This document shows, in pieces, positions 43,288 to 51,866 of a stretch of 64,000 bases of DNA. The notes below the pieces were generated by a model. It saw only the letters and a list, made by a program, of their open reading frames with translations. It did no database searches and was not told the origin of the DNA. Numbering within the stretch: the stretch's first letter is position 1; each line of letters begins with the position of its first letter. Made by a program: the position numbers and the translations under genes. This DNA is from Mucilaginibacter endophyticus (GTDB taxonomy: Bacteria; Bacteroidota; Bacteroidia; Sphingobacteriales; Sphingobacteriaceae), in contig NZ_QPCG01000007.1 in assembly GCF_003351025.1 (NCBI RefSeq), positions 186,001 through 250,000 on the forward strand. The letters are read 5' to 3'.

Positions 43288-45414
43288 ATGCAGCCCGAAA
43301 AATTTTACTATGACAACAAGATCGTGCGGAATTTTGGCATAGCCACCGTGATCTGGGGAATAATTGGGATGACCGTGGGCCTCATCGTTGCTATACAGCT
43401 GTATAGTCCGGGGATGAACATGGGCAACCAGTATACCACTTTTGGCCGTATCCGGCCGCTCCACACCAATGCTGTAATATTTGCCTTTGTGGGTAATGCC
43501 ATTTTTATGGGGGTTTATTATTCACTGCAACGTTTGCTTAAGGCCAGGATGTTCAGCGATTTACTGAGCAATATCCATTTCTGGGGCTGGCAGCTTATTA
43601 TCGTTTCGGCCGTTATTACATTGCCGCTTGGGTTGACCACATCTCATGAATATGCCGAGCTTGAATGGCCGATTGATATTGCCATTACGGTGATTTGGGT
43701 GGTATTTGGGATTAATATGTTTGGCACCATATTTAAACGCCGGGAAAGGCATTTGTATGTAGCTATCTGGTTTTACATAGCCACCTTTGTTACCATTGCG
43801 GTACTGCATATCGTAAACTCATTTGAGCTGCCGGTATCTGCTTTTAAAAGCTATATGGTTTATGCCGGTGTGCAGGATGCCCTTGTGCAGTGGTGGTATG
43901 GCCACAATGCGGTAGCATTTTTCCTTACTACGCCTTATTTGGGTATGATGTACTACTTTTTGCCTAAAATGGCTAACAGGCCAATTTACTCATACAAACT
44001 TAGTATCCTGCACTTTTGGGCGCTGATATTCATTTACATCTGGGCCGGGCCTCACCACTTGTTGTATACCACGTTACCAGGCTGGGCACAATCTTTAGGT
44101 ATAGCATTTTCCATTATGCTGATAGCACCAAGCTGGGGAGGTATGATCAATGGTTTGCTTACGCTGCGCGGCGCCTGGGATAAAGTTCGTGATGATGTTA
44201 TCCTTAAGTTTATGGTGGTTGGGCTTACCGCTTATGGTATGGCAACTTTTGAAGGCCCCATGCTTTCACTAAAACAAGTTAACGCCATTGGTCACTTTAC
44301 CGATTGGATTATTGCCCACGTGCACGTCGGCGCTTTAGGCTGGAACGGTTTCTTAACCTTCGCTATACTTTACTGGTTGATACCCCGCATTTACAAAACT
44401 CAGCTCTATTCCAAAAAAATGGCTTCGTTTCATTTTTGGATAGGCACTTTGGGCATCTTATTTTATGCGGTGCCGATGTATTGGGCTGGCTTTACGCAAG
44501 GCTTAATGCTTAAAGAATTTACACCCGAAGGTATCCTGAAATATCCAAACTTCCTGGAAAGCACCTTGCGCATTATCCCAATGCACATAATGCGCTCTGT
44601 AGGCGGCGGATTTTATTTGCTTGGTGTAATTGTAATGGCGTATAACCTTGTACGCACAGCAACGCAGGGCAAGCTGGTGGCTAACGAGGCCGCGCAGGCG
44701 ATGGCTTTGGCACCATTGCCAAAATCCGCTAAAGATGGCACATGGCACCGTACGCTCGAGCGCAAGCCTATTCAGCTCATGATAGCCGCTTTGATAGTGA
44801 TATTGATAGGTACGTTTGTTGAGCTGATGCCAACGCTTACCATTTCATCAAATATCCCAACTATAGCCGCTGTTAAACCTTATACGCCGCTTGAGTTGCA
44901 AGGCAGGGATATTTACATCAGGGAAGGTTGTTCAAACTGCCACTCTCAAACGGTAAGGCCTTTCCGGTCTGAAACGGAGCGATATGGCGAGTATAGCAAA
45001 GCAGGCGAGTTTGTGTACGATCACCCGTTTTTATGGGGATCAAAACGTACTGGTCCAGACCTGGCCCGCGAAGGAGGAAAGTACGGCAACGCATGGCATT
45101 ATAACCACCTGATGGATCCGCGGCTGATGTCGCCGGGCAGTATCATGCCAAATTACGATTGGTTGTTAACCCAAACACTTGATACTACCACAACTATAGC
45201 TAAAATAAACGCGATGCGGAAACTGGGCGTACCATATGCGCCTGGCTATGAAAGGATTGCCAACAGCGATTTGGATAAACAGGCCAAAGAGATTGCTGCC
45301 AATCTTTATACCGACCATATCAAAATTAAGAATGATAAGGAGGTGATTGCCATCATAGCATACTTACAACGCCTCGGAACAGATATCAAAGCCAACAAAA
45401 CAGCCAATAAATAA
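43288..45414 (+). CDS. ccoNO: cbb3-type cytochrome c oxidase, fused subunits I and II (CcoN-CcoO)
   Basis: A 708-residue fusion. Residues 1-480 are CcoN: haem and CuB ligand histidines appear in R-P-L-H-T-N-A, W-Y-G-H-N-A-V, G-P-H-H-L-L and A-H-V-H-V-G-A. Residues about 500-700 are CcoO with a membrane anchor and one haem c (C-S-N-C-H near residue 548) and the axial-methionine region S-I-M-P-N-Y. It is the catalytic core of the high-affinity oxygen reductase. The fusion of N and O is usual in Bacteroidota. It lies first in a ccoNO-Q-P-G-H transcript. Confidence 0.96.
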   Translation: MQPEKFYYDNKIVRNFGIATVIWGIIGMTVGLIVAIQLYSPGMNMGNQYTTFGRIRPLHTNAVIFAFVGNAIFMGVYYSLQRLLKARMFSDLLSNIHFWGWQLIIVSAVITLPLGLTTSHEYAELEWPIDIAITVIWVVFGINMFGTIFKRRERHLYVAIWFYIATFVTIAVLHIVNSFELPVSAFKSYMVYAGVQDALVQWWYGHNAVAFFLTTPYLGMMYYFLPKMANRPIYSYKLSILHFWALIFIYIWAGPHHLLYTTLPGWAQSLGIAFSIMLIAPSWGGMINGLLTLRGAWDKVRDDVILKFMVVGLTAYGMATFEGPMLSLKQVNAIGHFTDWIIAHVHVGALGWNGFLTFAILYWLIPRIYKTQLYSKKMASFHFWIGTLGILFYAVPMYWAGFTQGLMLKEFTPEGILKYPNFLESTLRIIPMHIMRSVGGGFYLLGVIVMAYNLVRTATQGKLVANEAAQAMALAPLPKSAKDGTWHRTLERKPIQLMIAALIVILIGTFVELMPTLTISSNIPTIAAVKPYTPLELQGRDIYIREGCSNCHSQTVRPFRSETERYGEYSKAGEFVYDHPFLWGSKRTGPDLAREGGKYGNAWHYNHLMDPRLMSPGSIMPNYDWLLTQTLDTTTTIAKINAMRKLGVPYAPGYERIANSDLDKQAKEIAANLYTDHIKIKNDKEVIAIIAYLQRLGTDIKANKTANK

Positions 45415-45421
45415 AATAGCC

Positions 45422-45613
45422 ATGTTTAAACAATTTACAGAAAGCGTTAACGGTACCCAGGTGTACCTGCTGTTTTCATTAGCCATATTCCTGGTGTTTT
45501 TTATTGTTGTATCTGTGTTGCTCATCCGCCTCAGGAAACAACATATCGACCACATGAGCGATTTGCCGTTGGAAGATGGCATTGGTGAATCATTTAATCC
45601 TTATCAGTTATGA
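45422..45613 (+). CDS. ccoQ: cbb3 oxidase subunit CcoQ (FixQ type)
   Basis: A 63-residue protein with one transmembrane helix (about residues 13-35), basic residues after it (L-R-K-Q-H-I-D-H) and an acidic tail. Length and position between ccoNO and ccoP fit CcoQ, which stabilises the complex. Its stop overlaps the start of ccoP by four bases. Confidence 0.8.
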   Translation: MFKQFTESVNGTQVYLLFSLAIFLVFFIVVSVLLIRLRKQHIDHMSDLPLEDGIGESFNPYQL

Positions 45614-46509
45614 AACATTACCGCATATTATTTCTAATTCCGCTTATATTATTGATGCAGCCGGGTATGGCGGTTGCCGATAATCTGATCCCTGATGATC
45701 TGCAAAATGAAATAGCTTACTGGATCATAGTTGGCATGCTGTTACTATTTGTTGTAGCCATGCTGGTATTGCTCAAAACCTTTAAGGTGCTTGCAAGGGT
45801 AGTCCTGAAATCGCAGGGGTATACTGAAGAGCAGATAGCCGCTGAATTGGCTCCCGCTAAAAAGGTTAAGAAACCAAAGGCTGAGGTTTGGAACAAACTG
45901 CTTTCATTAAGGCCACTTGCCGAGGAGAAAGAGCTGCTAATTGCACATGATTACGATGGAATCCAGGAATTGGATAACCCGATACCGGCCTGGTTCTCAT
46001 ACCTGTTTTATGCTACTATCATTTTCGCAGTTGGATACATACTTAACTATCACGTTTTTCATTTCGGGCAACTACAATACGAAGAATATAATACCGAAAT
46101 GGCACAGGCGGATATTGCAAAGAAAGCTTACTTGAGTAAAGCCGCCAATCGTGTCGACGAAAATACCGTGAAGTTAGATGCTGAACCCGGAGTAGTGGCC
46201 GCGGGGCAAGTGATATTTAAGCAAAATTGTGTGCCTTGCCACGGCGATCATGCGCAGGGCGTTGTTGGCCCTAACCTTACTGATGATTACTGGCTGCATG
46301 GCGGCAAGATCAATGATGTATTTAAGACCATCAAATACGGTGTACAGGCTAAGGGCATGCCAACCTGGGAGAAACAATTATCGCCTAAACAGATCTCGGA
46401 TGTGGCAAATTACATCAAATCATTACACGGTACTAACCCCGCGGGTGCTAAAGAGGCCCAGGGCGAAAAGGAAAGTGATGACGATGCTAAAGCAACAAAA
46501 AAAGCATAG
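45610..46509 (+). CDS. ccoP: cbb3 oxidase subunit III (CcoP), single haem c
   Basis: A 299-residue cytochrome c subunit. A signal-like first helix, a second helix at about residues 37-57, a linker, a third helix near 130-148, then one cytochrome c domain with C-V-P-C-H at 207-211 and the G-M-P-T-W methionine region. Proteobacterial CcoP carries two haem c domains; here only one CXXCH motif is present, a form found in other Bacteroidota. It ends in a charged Lys/Glu/Asp-rich tail. Confidence 0.92.
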   Translation: MKHYRILFLIPLILLMQPGMAVADNLIPDDLQNEIAYWIIVGMLLLFVVAMLVLLKTFKVLARVVLKSQGYTEEQIAAELAPAKKVKKPKAEVWNKLLSLRPLAEEKELLIAHDYDGIQELDNPIPAWFSYLFYATIIFAVGYILNYHVFHFGQLQYEEYNTEMAQADIAKKAYLSKAANRVDENTVKLDAEPGVVAAGQVIFKQNCVPCHGDHAQGVVGPNLTDDYWLHGGKINDVFKTIKYGVQAKGMPTWEKQLSPKQISDVANYIKSLHGTNPAGAKEAQGEKESDDDAKATKKA

Positions 46510-46530
46510 CGCAATATTATTATTAAAATA

Positions 46531-47904
46531 ATGGAAGGATTACTGGAGGGTAAGGAAAGCAAAAAGCGGCAATGGATGTACCCGTTGGTGCGTAAGGGCA
46601 GGTTTTACAAATGGAGAAGCTGGCTGAGTTATTTTTATCTCATCTTCTTTTTCAGCGGCCCGTTTTTACGCATCGGCGGGCAACCATTGTTGCTGCTTGA
46701 TTTTATGAACCTGCATTTTGTGCTGTTGGGCCAGGTATTTTGGCCGCAGGATATTTTTCTGTTCGCGCTGGCTTCGTTGGTTTTCCTGGTTTGCATTGTG
46801 GTGTTTACCATAGCTTTTGGTAGGATATTTTGCGGTTGGATTTGTCCGCAAACCATTTTCATGGAGATGGTTTTTCGCAAAATTGAGATCATGATTGAGG
46901 GCGATGCCAACAAACGTAAAAAACTGGATGCCGGGCCCTGGACTAAGGAAAAGATCACGAAGAAAACGCTTAAACATGCTTTGTTTATACTGGTATCATT
47001 CCTGATAGCCAATACTTTTCTGGCTTATATCATCGGTAGCGAAAATTTGATCCGGATTATAATTGAACCGATTACGCTGCATTGGGTAGGTTTTGCCAGT
47101 ATCTGGGTGTTTACCTTGGTATTTTACCTGGTTTATAGCCAGGTGCGTGAACTGGTTTGTACATTGATATGCCCTTACGGCAGGCTGCAGAGTGTTTTGA
47201 TAGATCAACATACGCTTGTTGTGGCTTATGATGATGTACGTGGCGAGCCACGGGGAAAATTAAGCAAGCTTGCCGACCCTTTTAATTTGAAAGGCGATTG
47301 TGTGGATTGCAGTTTGTGTGTGGCGGTTTGTCCTACCGGGATCGATATCCGCAAGGGAACACAAATAGAATGTATTAACTGTACAGCCTGTATTGATGCC
47401 TGCGATCAGGTAATGGATAAAATAGGCAAGCCCCGCAACCTGATAGGGTATTTCTCCGAAAATATGATCAGGCTTAAAGAGAAGCCAACTTTTACTGGTA
47501 GGATGATGGCTTATACTGCCGTGATCACTGTTCTGGTTGGCGTATTAAGCTGTTTTATTTTTAGTCGCAGCGATATGGATATGACGGTTATGCGAAGCGC
47601 GGGTATGCTCTATCAGCAACAGCCCGGCGGCTATATCAGCAATATTTATAACGCGGAGATTATCAATAAAACGGATAAAAACAAGCTGGTAACTATCGTG
47701 GCCGATGACCCTTCTATCAAAATAAAATATATCCAGTCGCCTGCTGTTATTATCCGGGGCGGAACGGAGAAGACAGTGTTTTTTGTTATGCTGCCTGCAT
47801 CTCATATCCATTCTGCCAAAACAAAGATCCGGTTACAGCTGGTGGCCGACAAACGGGTTATCCAAACAGTGAGCACCAATTTTATAGGACCAATAAACGA
47901 TTAA
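46531..47904 (+). CDS. ccoG: cbb3 oxidase accessory ferredoxin-like protein
   Basis: A 457-residue CcoG/FixG/RdxA protein with about five transmembrane helices and two 4Fe-4S ferredoxin clusters in the middle (C-V-D-C-S-L-C-V-A-V-C and C-I-N-C-T-A-C-I-D-A-C). Additional cysteine motifs in the membrane part are C-G-W-I-C-P and L-I-C-P-Y-G-R, as in NapH-like proteins. A C-terminal Ig-like domain follows the last helix. It is thought to reduce copper for CcoI-linked oxidase assembly. It starts 21 bp after ccoP. Confidence 0.94.
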   Translation: MEGLLEGKESKKRQWMYPLVRKGRFYKWRSWLSYFYLIFFFSGPFLRIGGQPLLLLDFMNLHFVLLGQVFWPQDIFLFALASLVFLVCIVVFTIAFGRIFCGWICPQTIFMEMVFRKIEIMIEGDANKRKKLDAGPWTKEKITKKTLKHALFILVSFLIANTFLAYIIGSENLIRIIIEPITLHWVGFASIWVFTLVFYLVYSQVRELVCTLICPYGRLQSVLIDQHTLVVAYDDVRGEPRGKLSKLADPFNLKGDCVDCSLCVAVCPTGIDIRKGTQIECINCTACIDACDQVMDKIGKPRNLIGYFSENMIRLKEKPTFTGRMMAYTAVITVLVGVLSCFIFSRSDMDMTVMRSAGMLYQQQPGGYISNIYNAEIINKTDKNKLVTIVADDPSIKIKYIQSPAVIIRGGTEKTVFFVMLPASHIHSAKTKIRLQLVADKRVIQTVSTNFIGPIND

Positions 47905-47908
47905 GCAA

Positions 47909-48331
47909 ATGAATTGGGGAAAAGGAATTATAGCAGGGATGGCGGCATTTATGCTGTTTATCCTAAGCATGTGCATCTATATGTTCAACGCACCCGTTGA
48001 TGACTATGATCATCAGTATTATGAAAAAGGATTGAGTTTCAATAAAGATCACGACCGCGAAGAACAAGTAAGTAAAGATCATGCTGAACCGGCTATATCA
48101 CAAAATGCCGACCGGCTTATGATAACTTTTAGCGAACCTATAACCGGAAAGGTAAGTTTTATGCGACCATCTGATAAAGCTTTGGACAAATCGTTTAAGC
48201 TTGATAGCAAGGACGATAAACTGTTTGAAATTGAGCTAAAAGACCTTGCCAAAGGACCGTGGCAATTAACATTTGAGTGGGAAAGCGGTAAAAAATCATA
48301 CTTGTACCATAAGGAGGTATACATTAAATGA
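47909..48331 (+). CDS. ccoH: cbb3 oxidase assembly protein FixH/CcoH
   Basis: A 140-residue protein with one N-terminal transmembrane helix (about residues 7-28) and a periplasmic FixH domain containing D-Y-Y-E-K-G-L-like sequence (here Y-Y-E-K-G-L-S-F) and a beta-sandwich. It starts 4 bp after ccoG and overlaps the next gene by four bases. Confidence 0.88.
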   Translation: MNWGKGIIAGMAAFMLFILSMCIYMFNAPVDDYDHQYYEKGLSFNKDHDREEQVSKDHAEPAISQNADRLMITFSEPITGKVSFMRPSDKALDKSFKLDSKDDKLFEIELKDLAKGPWQLTFEWESGKKSYLYHKEVYIK

Positions 48332-49020
48332 GCAATAACGAGATAGCGTTTTTTATAGGGCTGTTTGGCAGCGTCCATTGCATAGGTATGTGCGGACCAC
48401 TTGCCTTTGCAGTACCTGTTTCGCAGAATCGCTGGTGGCTTATTATAGCCGATAAAGTATTATATAATATTGGCAGGATAATCACCTATACCTTTTTAGG
48501 ATTGTTGATTGGTTTGGTTGGTAAACAATTGTGGCTTTACGGTTTGCAGCAGGGGATAAGTTTGCTGAGCGGCGCGCTTATTATTATGGCCGGTCTCTCT
48601 CGTTTATTTAAACTGCGCCGGTTATCGCAAATGAAAGGCTTTCCTGCTATATTATCGCCCATTAATAAACTGCTGCAATATGCCCTGAAGCACAAGACCG
48701 GTCATTTGATTATAGGTTTGCTGAACGGATTTTTGCCTTGTGGTTTTGTTTACCTGGCGCTGGTGGGAGCGGTTAATAGTCCTTCGCCGGTAGATGCAGC
48801 AACCTACATGTTTTGGTTTGGAACAGGAACTTTTCCGCTGATGCTGGCTGCCACGGTTAGCTCGGGTTTTGTTGGGCCGGTATTCAGGCGCAGAATAAAT
48901 AAGATAATGCCTTACCTGATGGTTTGCCTTGGGTTCTGGTTTATGTTGCGGGGATTAAATTTGAATATCCCTTATTTGAGCCCTGCAAAGCAATCATCTG
49001 GTATTGGGGTGTGCAGATGA
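48328..49020 (+). CDS. TauE/SafE-like membrane protein linked to cbb3 assembly
   Basis: A 230-residue protein with about six hydrophobic helices. The first helix ends in G-S-V-H-C-I-G-M-C-G-P, a conserved His/Cys pattern of the sulfite-exporter/DsbD-like family regularly found with CcoI and CcoH. A second conserved segment is L-N-G-F-L-P-C-G-F-V-Y. The conserved cysteines suggest copper handling or thiol transfer for oxidase maturation; this is inferred. It closes the cco operon and overlaps ccoH by four bases. Confidence 0.85.
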   Translation: MSNNEIAFFIGLFGSVHCIGMCGPLAFAVPVSQNRWWLIIADKVLYNIGRIITYTFLGLLIGLVGKQLWLYGLQQGISLLSGALIIMAGLSRLFKLRRLSQMKGFPAILSPINKLLQYALKHKTGHLIIGLLNGFLPCGFVYLALVGAVNSPSPVDAATYMFWFGTGTFPLMLAATVSSGFVGPVFRRRINKIMPYLMVCLGFWFMLRGLNLNIPYLSPAKQSSGIGVCR

Positions 49021-49033
49021 TAATTTAAAAGAG

Positions 49034-49315
49034 TGTCATGCTGAGGTTCTCGAAGCATGGTGGCGGGGCTTCTGCGCGCGACCCTTCGACAGGCTCAGGG
49101 TGCAATGTCATTAAGTTAAGGAAAATCCCCCAGCGGGGGTAAAGGTTTGTAGAAATAGTATAACCAAAAACAACCGTGCCAGAGGTACGGAACACCGGAG
49201 TTGTGTACCTACGGCACACAAAAAAAACTATGATAATGTTTATCTACAAACCTTTTGCACCTCTGGTGCAGCCTGTCAATCTCTTAACTTAATGACATTG
49301 CTCAGGGTGACAGGC
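49034..49315. repeat. REP-type hairpin split by a MITE insertion
   Basis: The outer parts TGTCATGCTGAG (from 49034) with TTCTCGAAG, and CCTTCGACAGG, CTCAGGGTG, ACA (to 49313) are complementary once the 198-bp insert and one target copy are removed. This is the familiar REP pattern GTCATGCTGAG...CTCAGGGTGACA. It lies between the cco operon end and the convergent hemN gene. Confidence 0.8.
49103..49300. mobile_element. Non-autonomous MITE-like element, 198 bp
   Basis: Perfect 18-bp terminal inverted repeats (CAATGTCATTAAGTTAAG at 49103-49120; complement at 49283-49300), flanked by a 9-bp direct duplication CTCAGGGTG (49094-49102 and 49301-49309). Inside are nested palindromes (AAAGGTTTGTAGA at 49141 with its complement near 49242; ATCCCCC with GGGGGT; CCGTGCC with GGTACGG) and no gene. 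The outer duplication sits in a REP hairpin, so the insertion can be read directly. Confidence 0.88.
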
Positions 49316-49385
49316 CTAAGAATGGTAATAACTATTCAATTGAATCCAGACTTAAGAAGCTTTAAAAAATTCCTAAGTCTCTTCA

Positions 49386-50747
49386 TCATATCGCCATACT
49401 AAATAACTGCGTAGCAGGTTTATTTGCCCATAGCCGGGCATCAATAGCCATACAAATATTGCGTAAAAAGTTCTTGCCTGTTGGAGTAACCTTCAAGCCC
49501 CATGAGTTGAGTTCTATCAGTCCATCGTCGGCTAAGGGTTGCAGGCGTTCAATGCCTTCAAGCAACGGCTCACAGGGTTCTGTATGATGGTTCCAGGTGG
49601 TTTGGCCTGTACACATGATATCCTGAATATGCCTGCGGATGATCATATCATCATTGGTTAAGATATGACCTTTAAAAACTGGTAGCTCGCCATTTTTTAC
49701 AAGCCCCAGGTATTCCTCAACTGTTTTTACGTTTTGGGCGAAAGCATATTGCGAATCACTGATAGAGGATACCCCTAAACCAATCAATAGCTGTGTGTGC
49801 TGATGGGTATACCCCATAAAATTACGGTGCAGGTTACCGTTTTGCTCGGCCAAAAGCAATTCATCGCCCGGGAGGGCAAAATGATCCATGCCTATTTCAA
49901 TGTAGCCGTAGTGTTTTAGCAGAGACCGGCCTACCTCATATAACTTAGCCTTAAGCTTTGCATCGGGCAAGTCTTTTTCTGTAAACCGGCGCTGGCCGGG
50001 TTTTATCCATGGTACGTGCGCGTAGCTGTAAAAGGCTATTCTATCGGGCATTAATCCGGCAACCTGTTGCATAGTTTCTGCTAAACCGGGTAAGGTTTGC
50101 AAGGGCAAGCCGTAAATAAGATCATAGTTGATTGATGTATAACCAATACGGCGTGCCTGGCCGGTAACAGCTTGAATCTGTTCTATGGTTTGATGGCGGT
50201 TGATGATAAACTGAACTTTAGGGTCGAAATCCTGGATGCCCAGGCTCAGCCTCCTGAAACCAAGATCATATAAGGCCTGTAAATGATCAACCGTAGTATT
50301 AGCAGGGTGGGCTTCAAAGCTAAAGTTTGCATCCGGATGGATATCTGCATTAAGCAAAATAGCGCTGATCAGCGCTCTAAGATTTGCCGGACTAAAGAAT
50401 GTGGGAGTACCACCACCAAGATGAATTTCGCGGATGAGGGGCTTCTTACCAAAGATGTTCTTGTACATAGCCCATTCCAGTAGCAAGGCTTTAATGTACG
50501 GTTCCTCAACCCGGTGATTTTTGGTGATACGTGTATTGCAGCCACAGTAGGTGCACAGGTTTTCGCAAAAAGGTAAATGGATGTATATACTGATACCATC
50601 CTGCGTGTTACTTTCTGTAAAAGAGTGTTTTACTGTTTTTATCCATTCGTCATTACTAAATGCATCGGTATCCCAATAAGGCATGGTTGGGTAGCTGGTA
50701 TAGCGGGGAGCAGCCACATTGTATTTGGCTGTAAGTGATTGTTCCAT
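49386..50747 (-). CDS. hemN: Oxygen-independent coproporphyrinogen III oxidase
   Basis: A 453-residue radical-SAM enzyme converting coproporphyrinogen III to protoporphyrinogen IX without oxygen, needed for haem when oxygen is scarce. The cluster motif is C-E-N-L-C-T-Y-C-G-C at residues 61-70 (C-x3-C-x2-C), preceded by H-L-P-F. G-G-G-T-P (near residue 112) and the HemN C-terminal domain follow. It starts 12 bp after the dehydrogenase gene, so both share the FNR-type promoter at 51802-51866. Confidence 0.95.
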   Translation of the reverse strand: MEQSLTAKYNVAAPRYTSYPTMPYWDTDAFSNDEWIKTVKHSFTESNTQDGISIYIHLPFCENLCTYCGCNTRITKNHRVEEPYIKALLLEWAMYKNIFGKKPLIREIHLGGGTPTFFSPANLRALISAILLNADIHPDANFSFEAHPANTTVDHLQALYDLGFRRLSLGIQDFDPKVQFIINRHQTIEQIQAVTGQARRIGYTSINYDLIYGLPLQTLPGLAETMQQVAGLMPDRIAFYSYAHVPWIKPGQRRFTEKDLPDAKLKAKLYEVGRSLLKHYGYIEIGMDHFALPGDELLLAEQNGNLHRNFMGYTHQHTQLLIGLGVSSISDSQYAFAQNVKTVEEYLGLVKNGELPVFKGHILTNDDMIIRRHIQDIMCTGQTTWNHHTEPCEPLLEGIERLQPLADDGLIELNSWGLKVTPTGKNFLRNICMAIDARLWANKPATQLFSMAI

Positions 50748-50758
50748 GATCTGAAATC

Positions 50759-51781
50759 TTAAAGCGTTGAGTGGATGGTATTATTCCGGCAACTGTTGGC
50801 GCATACGCAGGCTTCGCCGGAACACTTGTTCTGTCGCCACTGATCAAGGTTGCGGATGGTTTGGTCTGCTATTTCCTGCAGGGCTTCTTTGGTTAAATAG
50901 GCCTGGTGCGGGGTAACCAGCACGTTGGGATAATTTAATAAGCTATGCAGTAAAGGATCTTTAATAAGATCATCTTCATGATCCTCAAAAAATAAACCCT
51001 TTTCAAATTCATAAACATCCAAACCCAGATAGCCAATCTTGCCACTTTTTAGGGCCGCTATAACATCGGTAGTACGGATGAGCGCACCTCTTGAAGTGTT
51101 GATCAGCATTACCCCGTTTTTCATGAGGCTGATGGTTTCGTTTTTGATGAAGTGTTTGGTGCCTGGCGTAAGCGGTAAATGAAGCGAAATGATATCAGCA
51201 GTGGCAAGCAGTTCATCCAAAGCAACGGGTTTTATATTGGGAGCGTCTGCGGGGAATGCCGGATCATAAGCAATTACATTGCAGCCAAGGCCGTCAAAGA
51301 TCTTCGCTGCAGCTTTGCCCGTATTGCCAAGGCCAATTAGTCCTACTGTTTTTCCTGAAAAGTTAAATCCCATCAACTCATCATTTCTGAAATCAAAATG
51401 ATGACTGTGCTCATCGGCCCTGATGATCTGCCGGTTTAGCGCGAATGCAAGGGCTACCGCATGCTCAGCTATAGCCTGTGGCGAATAGGACGGGATATTT
51501 GATATACTGATGCCATATGCAGCCGCGACTTGTTTATCAATATGATCGGTGCCGGTTGAGCGGGTAATAATGAGCTTTACACCAAAGCCTGCAAGCTTTT
51601 CAATTACCGGGGCCGACACGTCATCATTGGTAAAAACAATTACGGCATCTTTACCTTCGGCAAACACGGCTGTATCTGGGGCGAGGGCATTGGATATTAA
51701 AGTAATGTCGTGTTTTTTTTGATTGGCTTTTGCCAGAAACTCCTTTTCAAAAGGCTTGATGCTATATGCTACCGCTTTCAT
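50759..51781 (-). CDS. D-2-hydroxyacid dehydrogenase (D-lactate dehydrogenase type) with Cys-rich tail
   Basis: A 340-residue NAD-dependent dehydrogenase. Motifs: G-L-I-G-L-G-N-T-G for NAD near residue 151, N-T-S-R-G-A-L (catalytic arginine region) and T-P-H-Q-A-Y (catalytic histidine). The family reduces pyruvate to D-lactate or related acids. The C-terminal end carries C-S-G-E-A-C-V-C-A-N-S-C, which I do not know from classical LdhA. Start 51781 is chosen because the ATG at 51826 lies upstream of the predicted promoter. Fermentative NAD recycling under low oxygen fits the regulation. Confidence 0.88.
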   Translation of the reverse strand: MKAVAYSIKPFEKEFLAKANQKKHDITLISNALAPDTAVFAEGKDAVIVFTNDDVSAPVIEKLAGFGVKLIITRSTGTDHIDKQVAAAYGISISNIPSYSPQAIAEHAVALAFALNRQIIRADEHSHHFDFRNDELMGFNFSGKTVGLIGLGNTGKAAAKIFDGLGCNVIAYDPAFPADAPNIKPVALDELLATADIISLHLPLTPGTKHFIKNETISLMKNGVMLINTSRGALIRTTDVIAALKSGKIGYLGLDVYEFEKGLFFEDHEDDLIKDPLLHSLLNYPNVLVTPHQAYLTKEALQEIADQTIRNLDQWRQNKCSGEACVCANSCRNNTIHSTL

Positions 51782-51801
51782 TTGCAATGATTTATCAAGC
51801 G

Positions 51802-51866
51802 TAAAATTAGGTTTGAACAAACGCATGCGGAATGAGCCTCATCAGCAGAAAAAGTGATGCTGATCA
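51802..51866 (-). promoter_or_regulatory. FNR/FixK-type box and -7 box of the dehydrogenase-hemN operon
   Basis: TGATgctgATCA at 51855-51866 and TAATTTTA at 51809-51802 on the minus strand; spacing 51.5 bp. The box overlaps the last codons of the regulator gene. The implied leader is about 14 nt. Confidence 0.75.

Noticed and set aside
49025..49219. Open frame of 64 codons on the minus strand
   Set aside because: It spans REP and MITE sequence with palindromic content and no protein-like features.
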